Below, one piece after another: positions 59,150-64,000 of a DNA stretch of 64,000 bases (position 1 is its first letter; every line of letters begins with the position of its first letter). The position numbers were made by a program, and so were the translations under genes. Origin of the DNA: Cyclobacterium sp. SYSU L10401 (GTDB lineage Bacteria > Bacteroidota > Bacteroidia > Cytophagales > Cyclobacteriaceae); the NCBI RefSeq assembly GCF_010993705.1, contig NZ_WOFO01000001.1, positions 1 to 64,000 of the forward strand, in the 5' to 3' direction. The notes beneath the pieces are model-generated. The model had not been told where the DNA came from. It saw nothing but the letters and a program-made list of their open reading frames with translations, and did not search any database.

Positions 59150-59767
59150 ATGATTATGAATAACAGACCCATATTTAATATAGAAGAAGTCAATAAAATC
59201 ATCAGGAACAGGAGGTCACAGTTTGTGGCCCAGTTTAAGGAAAATGATCCTGTTGATGACCACATCATTTTGGAAATGTTGGAAAATGCCAATTGGGCCC
59301 CTACCCATAAATTGACCGAACCCTGGCGGTTTGTGGTTTTTTCCGGTGATGGCTTGCAGAAACTTGCTGAATTTCAAGCGAATCTGTACAGGGAAAGAAG
59401 TGAGAAATCTGGAAAATTCATAGAAGCAACCTATAATAAGTTCAGAGAAAACCCACTGAAAGCTTCCCATATCATTGCTATAGGCATGAAAAAGGACTTG
59501 CGGGCCAACCTTCCGGAAATGGAAGAAGTGGCAGCGGTAGCCATGGCGGTACAGAACATGTACCTGACTGCCAGTGCCCATGGATTGGCGGCTTATTGGG
59601 GTACCGGCGGACCAACTTTTTGGCCTGAAGCCAAATCCTTTTTTGGTTTGGAGGAAGAAGACATGTTGATGGGCTTCTTTTATGTGGCCAAGCCTGCTTC
59701 CGACCGCTGGCCTGAAGGAAGACGTAATCCGATTTCTGAAAAAGTAACCTGGGTAAAGGAAAAATGA
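59150..59767 (+). CDS. Nitroreductase family protein
   Basis: The 205-residue FMN enzyme has IIRNRRSQF near the N-terminus (phosphate-binding Arg pair), ENANWAPTHKLTEPWRFVVF and the C-terminal GLAAYWGTGG, GFFYVAKPASDRWPEGRR. It likely reduces nitro, quinone or flavin substrates with NAD(P)H. A second ATG is two codons in, at 59156. It begins 8 bp after the TonB receptor and overlaps gldD by 4 bp. Confidence 0.9.
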   Translation: MIMNNRPIFNIEEVNKIIRNRRSQFVAQFKENDPVDDHIILEMLENANWAPTHKLTEPWRFVVFSGDGLQKLAEFQANLYRERSEKSGKFIEATYNKFRENPLKASHIIAIGMKKDLRANLPEMEEVAAVAMAVQNMYLTASAHGLAAYWGTGGPTFWPEAKSFFGLEEEDMLMGFFYVAKPASDRWPEGRRNPISEKVTWVKEK

Positions 59768-60369
59768 GCATTTGGAAAAGAAATGCGCCCAATCCGGCAA
59801 GTTGTTTTTGCTGGGTAATCTTGGCCGGCATGCTGCTGACTGCCTGTGGAGAAGATTTTATCCCCAAACCCAAAGGATACAACAGGATCGATTTACCAGA
59901 TAGGGAATTTGAGTCATTGGATATGGATCTGCCTTATTCCTTTGAGCATTCCAGGCACCTGCAAATCGAGCCGGACTCTTTCAACATGGCAGAAAAAAAC
60001 TGGATTAACCTGCACTATACTTCTCTGGATGCCCGGATTCACCTTACTTATAAGACCATCGAAGGGAAAAGGGAAAATCTCAAGGCCTATCTGGATGATG
60101 CCCTAAACCTCACTTTCAAGCATCAGGTGAAGGCTTATGGCATAGATGAAGGTCTGGTAAAGACCCCTGCAGGCTATACGGGTTTGGTGGCGGAACTGAG
60201 TGGTGAAGTGCCTACGCAATTTCAGTTTTTTGTGACCGACTCTACCCAGCACTTTTTGCGGGGAGCTTTGTATTTCAGGACAGCCGTAAAAAATGATTCC
60301 CTGGCTCCTATCATCGAATACATCAAAAAAGATATGATGCATTTGATCAATACTGTTGAATTTGATTGA
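59764..60369 (+). CDS. gldD: Gliding motility lipoprotein GldD
   Basis: The 201-residue lipoprotein has lipobox LLTAC (Cys28). The mature part matches GldD: PKPKGYNRIDLPDREFESLD, LPYSFEHSRHLQI, NWINLHYTSLDARIHLTYK and QFFVTDSTQHFLRGALYF. GldD is needed for type IX secretion and gliding in Flavobacterium, and homologues occur in Bacteroidota that do not glide. It overlaps the nitroreductase gene by 4 bp, an arrangement that probably co-transcribes the two. Confidence 0.93.
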   Translation: MSIWKRNAPNPASCFCWVILAGMLLTACGEDFIPKPKGYNRIDLPDREFESLDMDLPYSFEHSRHLQIEPDSFNMAEKNWINLHYTSLDARIHLTYKTIEGKRENLKAYLDDALNLTFKHQVKAYGIDEGLVKTPAGYTGLVAELSGEVPTQFQFFVTDSTQHFLRGALYFRTAVKNDSLAPIIEYIKKDMMHLINTVEFD

Positions 60370-60504
60370 TAATGCCAGTTTAAATGTCTACCTTACAACG
60401 GAATGTGGCTAAATACCTGTTGATGGTTTCCCTCCTTCACCCAGCCCCACCTCAATACTTTCCATACACTTACAATTACCCGATTACAATTTAAATAACG
60501 ATAT

Positions 60505-61572
60505 ATGGCAACGCCAAAATTTTCCAAGTCTACCATTTCCTTTCATCAGGACCTGAAGAAAAGGGTGGCAGATTATTTTACAGAAAAAAACCTACCCCGA
60601 TCTGGTAACGGACCGCTTTATTTTAAAGCGGGGCTCATGGTTTTGTCTTTTATTCTACTATATGTTCACCTGGTTTTCTTTACTCCTCATTGGGCTATTG
60701 CCTTGGTGGAATGTTTGGTCTTGGGAGCCCTGACGGCTTTTATTGGGTTCAACGTCATGCATGACGGGGCCCATGGTAGCTTCAGTGACAAGCCCTGGAT
60801 CAATAAGTTGGCTGGGATGTCCATCAATTTTCTCGGGGCAAATGTGTTCATGTGGAAAACCAAACACAATGTAGTACACCATTCTTATACCAATGTGGAC
60901 GGGGTAGATGACGACCTGAATGCCAGGCCATTTTTAAGGCTTTCCCCAAGTCAGAAAAAATTCAGGATTCACCGTTTTCAGCATTATTATTTCATGCTCA
61001 CCTACTCCTTGCTGTACCTGTATTGGGTATTTTTTACGGACTATAAAAAATATGTGACCAAAAAAGTAGGCATGGTCCCGATTCAGAAAATGAAATTATC
61101 CGACCATATCAGCTTCTGGGGTTTTAAGGCAATCCATTTGGTGTTGTTTGTAGGTATTCCGGTTTACATGATGGGATGGAGTCAGTGGTTGGTGGGATTC
61201 CTGGTGTACAGTCTGTTTGCCGGGCTTTTACTGACCATGGTTTTTCAATTGGCACATAGTCTGGAAGAAACGGCCTTTCCTGTACCTTCCCCGGTTACCA
61301 ATAGCCTGGAGGACGAATGGATGATTCACCAAATCCGTACCACAGCCAATTTTGCCACGGGATACAAGTTGCTGACCTGGTTTTTAGGGGGCTTGAATTA
61401 TCAGGTAGAACACCATCTTTTTCCAAAAATTTCACACATCCATTATCCGGCAATTAGCAAGATCATCAAACAAGCCTGTAAGGATTATAACATCACCTAT
61501 CTGGAACACGAAAAACTTCGCCTGGCCTTTTTGTCCCATTTCCGACACTTGCGGGTTCTTGGTACAGCCTAA
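60505..61572 (+). CDS. Membrane fatty acid desaturase
   Basis: The 355-residue enzyme of the delta-6/linoleoyl-CoA desaturase type has three His boxes: HDGAH (86-90), HNVVHH (121-126) and QVEHH (300-304), the last with Gln in place of the first His, typical of front-end desaturases. Four membrane helices surround them. No fused cytochrome b5 domain is present. It probably adjusts membrane fluidity, and may act on fatty acyl chains in lipids or acyl-CoA. It is monocistronic. Confidence 0.93.
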   Translation: MATPKFSKSTISFHQDLKKRVADYFTEKNLPRSGNGPLYFKAGLMVLSFILLYVHLVFFTPHWAIALVECLVLGALTAFIGFNVMHDGAHGSFSDKPWINKLAGMSINFLGANVFMWKTKHNVVHHSYTNVDGVDDDLNARPFLRLSPSQKKFRIHRFQHYYFMLTYSLLYLYWVFFTDYKKYVTKKVGMVPIQKMKLSDHISFWGFKAIHLVLFVGIPVYMMGWSQWLVGFLVYSLFAGLLLTMVFQLAHSLEETAFPVPSPVTNSLEDEWMIHQIRTTANFATGYKLLTWFLGGLNYQVEHHLFPKISHIHYPAISKIIKQACKDYNITYLEHEKLRLAFLSHFRHLRVLGTA

Positions 61573-61624
61573 ATTTCTGGCAGGCTTGCCAAATCCATTA
61601 ATACCACTTACATTTGTCACAAGA

Positions 61625-61704
61625 TCATTAGGGGTGCCCCAATATAACGGGCTGAGATCATACCCATATTACCTGATCCGGGTAGTGCCGGCGAAGGGAA
61701 ATGA
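61625..61704 (+). ncRNA. TPP (thiamin pyrophosphate) riboswitch
   Basis: The THI-box is complete. The outer stem is TCATT (61625-61629)/AATGA (61700-61704). It contains AGGGGTGCC, GGGCTGAGA, CCTGATCCGGGTA, and TGCCGGCGAAGGGAA, the conserved aptamer segments in order. It lies 95 bp before the TonB receptor start and should lower receptor expression when TPP is plentiful. Confidence 0.93.
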
Positions 61705-61750
61705 GAAATAGCTAATCGTACGTAATGCTATTGGGTAAACAATTAACGAA

Positions 61751-61768
61751 GGAATACCCCTTTATTCC
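61751..61768 (+). promoter_or_regulatory. Small hairpin in the riboswitch expression platform
   Basis: GGAATA (61751-61756) pairs with TATTCC (61763-61768) just before an in-frame ATG at 61773. It is too short for a terminator, so translation control is the likelier mode of the riboswitch. Confidence 0.4.
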
Positions 61769-61799
61769 TTTCATGTTTAACCGAAGTAAAAGAAATATT

Positions 61800-64000
61800 A
61801 TGATTCGCATGTATGTGGCAGCAATTTTTTTGTTGCTAAGTCAATGGGCCCTCGCCCAAAACCGCATAGAGGGGGAGATAAAGGATGCCGACAATGGCAT
61901 GTCACTACCTGGCGCCAATGTCTTTATAGAAGAAGTGGAAAAAGGGACGGTCTCTGACCGGGAAGGTAAGTTTATTCTGGACGGCCTGGATCGGGATAAT
62001 TTTACGCTAAGGATCACTTTTGTGGGTTACCAAACCCTCAGGCTTACGGTCCCTGCTCCTACCAATGAACCACTCATCGTCCAGTTAGAACCTGCTACGC
62101 TGAGCACGGAGGAGTTTATCGTGACTGGTACAAGGGCATCAGCGACTACCCCAACTACCTTCCAACTGATTGACAAAACAGCACTAGCTAAGGACAACCT
62201 CGGTCAGGATTTACCAATGTTGCTCAATTATACTCCATCTATGGTTACGCACTCAGATGCCGGCGCAGGGGTAGGCTATACAGGTCTCCGTATCCGTGGT
62301 ACCGACCAGACCCGGATCAATGTGACGGTAAATGGTATTCCCTTAAATGATGCCGAGTCCCATGGAGTGTTCTGGGTCAATATGCCTGATTTTGCCTCTT
62401 CTGTAGAAAACATACAGATTCAAAGAGGCGTCGGCACCTCTACCAATGGGGCGGCCACTTTTGGTGCCAGCCTCAATATCCAAACCGATAATAAAAGAGA
62501 AGAAGCTTATGCAGAAACGGACCATTCCTTTGGTTCTTTTAATACCAGGAAGCATACCGTCAAGGCCGGTTCTGGTCTGATCAATGACAAATGGGCAGTG
62601 GATGCCAGGCTTTCCAGAATTTCTTCCGATGGATACATCGACAGGGCATTCTCTGATTTGAAGTCTTATTTTGTCTCCGGAGGCTATTTTGGGGAGGATC
62701 ATGTATTTAAGGTCAATGTTTTCTCCGGATCCGAACAAACCTATCAGGCCTGGAATGGGGTACCCGAAAACCTGCTGGAAAGCAACCGTACCTACAATGG
62801 GTATACCTATGAAAATGAAACCGATAATTACCAGCAGGACCATTACCAGTTTATTTATGCTGGAAATTGGGGGAGCCATTTAAAAGCCAACTTTGCCCTG
62901 CATTACACCCAGGGTCAAGGCTATTACGAGCAGTTCAGACCAGATGATAACCTGCCGGACAATTATGGAATTGCTCCCATTTCCATTGGCAATGAACTGA
63001 TCAATAGCACGGATATCATTCGCAGGAGATGGCTGGACAATGACTTTTACGGAGCCGTTTTTTCCCTGCAGTACGTCTCCGATGATGGAAAGCTGGATGC
63101 CATTCTGGGTGGAGGAGCCAATAGGTACGACGGTGACCATTTTGGAGAAATCATCTGGATGGGAATAGCCGGTGATACCGATATCAGGGACAGGTATTAT
63201 GACAATGTAGCCATAAAAGATGACCGAAACCTGTATCTGAAAGCCACCTATGAAGTACGGGATAGGTTGTATTTGTTTGGAGACCTTCAATGGAGAAATA
63301 TCCACTACCGCTTTGATGGTATCAATAATGATCTCAGGGATATTTCCGGAAGTCAGGATTATGGCTTCTTTAATCCAAAACTGGGCCTGTCTTATGAAAC
63401 CGGAGCGGGCAAAACCCTTTATGCTTCCTATGCTGTCGCTAACCGAGAACCTGTACGCAGGGATTTTACTGATTCACCCCTTACTGAAATTCCCAGACCG
63501 GAAAAATTGAATAACCTGGAGGCAGGACTTAGGGTAAACCGCTCCGCTTATCAGTACAGTGCCAACCTTTATTATATGGGTTACCAGGACCAACTGGTAC
63601 TTACAGGACAATTGAATGATGTGGGAGCCTATATCCGCGAAAATGTGGGCAGCAGCTACAGGGTTGGAATAGAGCTGGATGCTGCAGTGAAGCTGGCGCC
63701 ACGCTGGACACTTGGAGGAAATATTGCCCTCAGTAGAAACAAGATCGATTCCTTTACGGAATACAATGATGTGTACGATGAAAATTGGGGATTTGCCGGT
63801 CAGGAGAGCACGACCTTTTCGGATACCGATATCGCTTTCTCCCCTGGCCTGGTGGGTAGTGCCATTTTGGATTTTCGCCCGCTTAAAAATATGGAAATCA
63901 GTTTGCTGAATAAATATGTGGGTCGCCAATACCTGGACAATACCCAAAAGGAAGACAGAAGCCTTGACCCATTCTGGACCACTGACCTCAGGATGTCCTA
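61800..64000 (+). CDS. Thiamin-regulated TonB-dependent receptor, 3' end outside window
   Basis: At least 733 codons are visible and the gene runs off the right edge. Signal peptide MIRMYVAAIFLLLSQWALAQ precedes an N-terminal carboxypeptidase-like domain (EGEIKDADNGMSLPGANVFIEE) and a plug with TGLRIRGTDQTRINVTVNGIPLND and NIQIQRGVGTSTNGAATFGASLN, then barrel strands. Position behind a TPP riboswitch points to uptake of thiamin or a precursor; such receptors were predicted in Bacteroidota (the omr1 type). The ATG at 61800 has an A-rich upstream region; 61773, in frame, is an alternative. Confidence 0.9.
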   Translation, partial: MIRMYVAAIFLLLSQWALAQNRIEGEIKDADNGMSLPGANVFIEEVEKGTVSDREGKFILDGLDRDNFTLRITFVGYQTLRLTVPAPTNEPLIVQLEPATLSTEEFIVTGTRASATTPTTFQLIDKTALAKDNLGQDLPMLLNYTPSMVTHSDAGAGVGYTGLRIRGTDQTRINVTVNGIPLNDAESHGVFWVNMPDFASSVENIQIQRGVGTSTNGAATFGASLNIQTDNKREEAYAETDHSFGSFNTRKHTVKAGSGLINDKWAVDARLSRISSDGYIDRAFSDLKSYFVSGGYFGEDHVFKVNVFSGSEQTYQAWNGVPENLLESNRTYNGYTYENETDNYQQDHYQFIYAGNWGSHLKANFALHYTQGQGYYEQFRPDDNLPDNYGIAPISIGNELINSTDIIRRRWLDNDFYGAVFSLQYVSDDGKLDAILGGGANRYDGDHFGEIIWMGIAGDTDIRDRYYDNVAIKDDRNLYLKATYEVRDRLYLFGDLQWRNIHYRFDGINNDLRDISGSQDYGFFNPKLGLSYETGAGKTLYASYAVANREPVRRDFTDSPLTEIPRPEKLNNLEAGLRVNRSAYQYSANLYYMGYQDQLVLTGQLNDVGAYIRENVGSSYRVGIELDAAVKLAPRWTLGGNIALSRNKIDSFTEYNDVYDENWGFAGQESTTFSDTDIAFSPGLVGSAILDFRPLKNMEISLLNKYVGRQYLDNTQKEDRSLDPFWTTDLRMS

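Overview
The window is chromosomal DNA from a Bacteroidota bacterium, most likely order Cytophagales and plausibly a Cyclobacteriaceae relative. The evidence is a gliding-motility gldD homologue, two large TonB-dependent receptors with N-terminal carboxypeptidase-like domains, and a bacillithiol-type YpdA reductase. Promoters repeatedly match the Bacteroidota -7 element TAnnTTTG, and many lipoproteins follow a BlaI/M56, DUF2207, DUF3127 and GMC/gluconate-dehydrogenase-subunit-3 style repertoire. The genus call is inference. No rRNA, CRISPR array, transposase or phage gene was seen.

Layout. 1-5.66 kb is repeat-rich and gene-poor: a LuxR-type regulator, a lipoprotein and a NagD-like HAD phosphatase sit among several degenerate copies of at least two intergenic repeat families. 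A stand-alone RNA gene at 4226-4349 folds as a tRNA with a very long variable arm and a GUC anticodon, with a promoter-like box upstream and a strong terminator downstream. 5.6-9 kb has a PL10 pectate lyase, a truncated hydrolase remnant, an SDR and a voltage-gated K+ channel-like protein with a zinc ribbon. 9.06-19 kb is a single 2972-residue trimodular NRPS (A-T-C-A-T-C-A-T-TE) followed 37 bp later by an HExxH lipoprotein. 19-21.6 kb is a LemA/DUF2207 pair. 22-24.5 kb is a four-gene operon ending in a NarL-type histidine kinase and response regulator.

24.5-27.3 kb carries phospholipid genes (psd, cdsA) with DUF2007 and a CPBP protease. 27.4-34.4 kb has dusB, an EamA transporter, an MscS channel, YpdA, an NRDE protein, and a BlaI/M56 pair behind three near-identical 16-bp dyad operators. 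34.6-38.1 kb is one large ThuA/PQQ-dehydrogenase/PKD/cytochrome c lipoprotein. 38.4-41.2 kb is a compact UbiA prenyltransferase / type III PKS / methyltransferase locus. 41.2-48.5 kb contains a second MscS channel, a lipoprotein, a membrane-anchored MutS-like ATPase, a 50-residue lmo0937-type membrane peptide, purK-purE and a YihY protein.

48.5-54.4 kb holds envelope proteins of uncertain role (an outer-membrane barrel, VWA and DUF481 proteins), a clearly broken DUF4136 lipoprotein gene and an SSB-tailed DUF3127 protein. 54.4-64 kb has a GMC oxidoreductase pair, a TonB receptor-nitroreductase-gldD run, a fatty-acid desaturase and, at the right edge, a TPP riboswitch controlling a TonB receptor that runs off the window.

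The items most worth follow-up are the atypical tRNA, the isolated NRPS with its metalloprotease-like neighbour, the triple-operator BlaI/M56 promoter, and the type III PKS/prenyltransferase locus. Domain and family names come from recognising motifs by eye; no database search was run.
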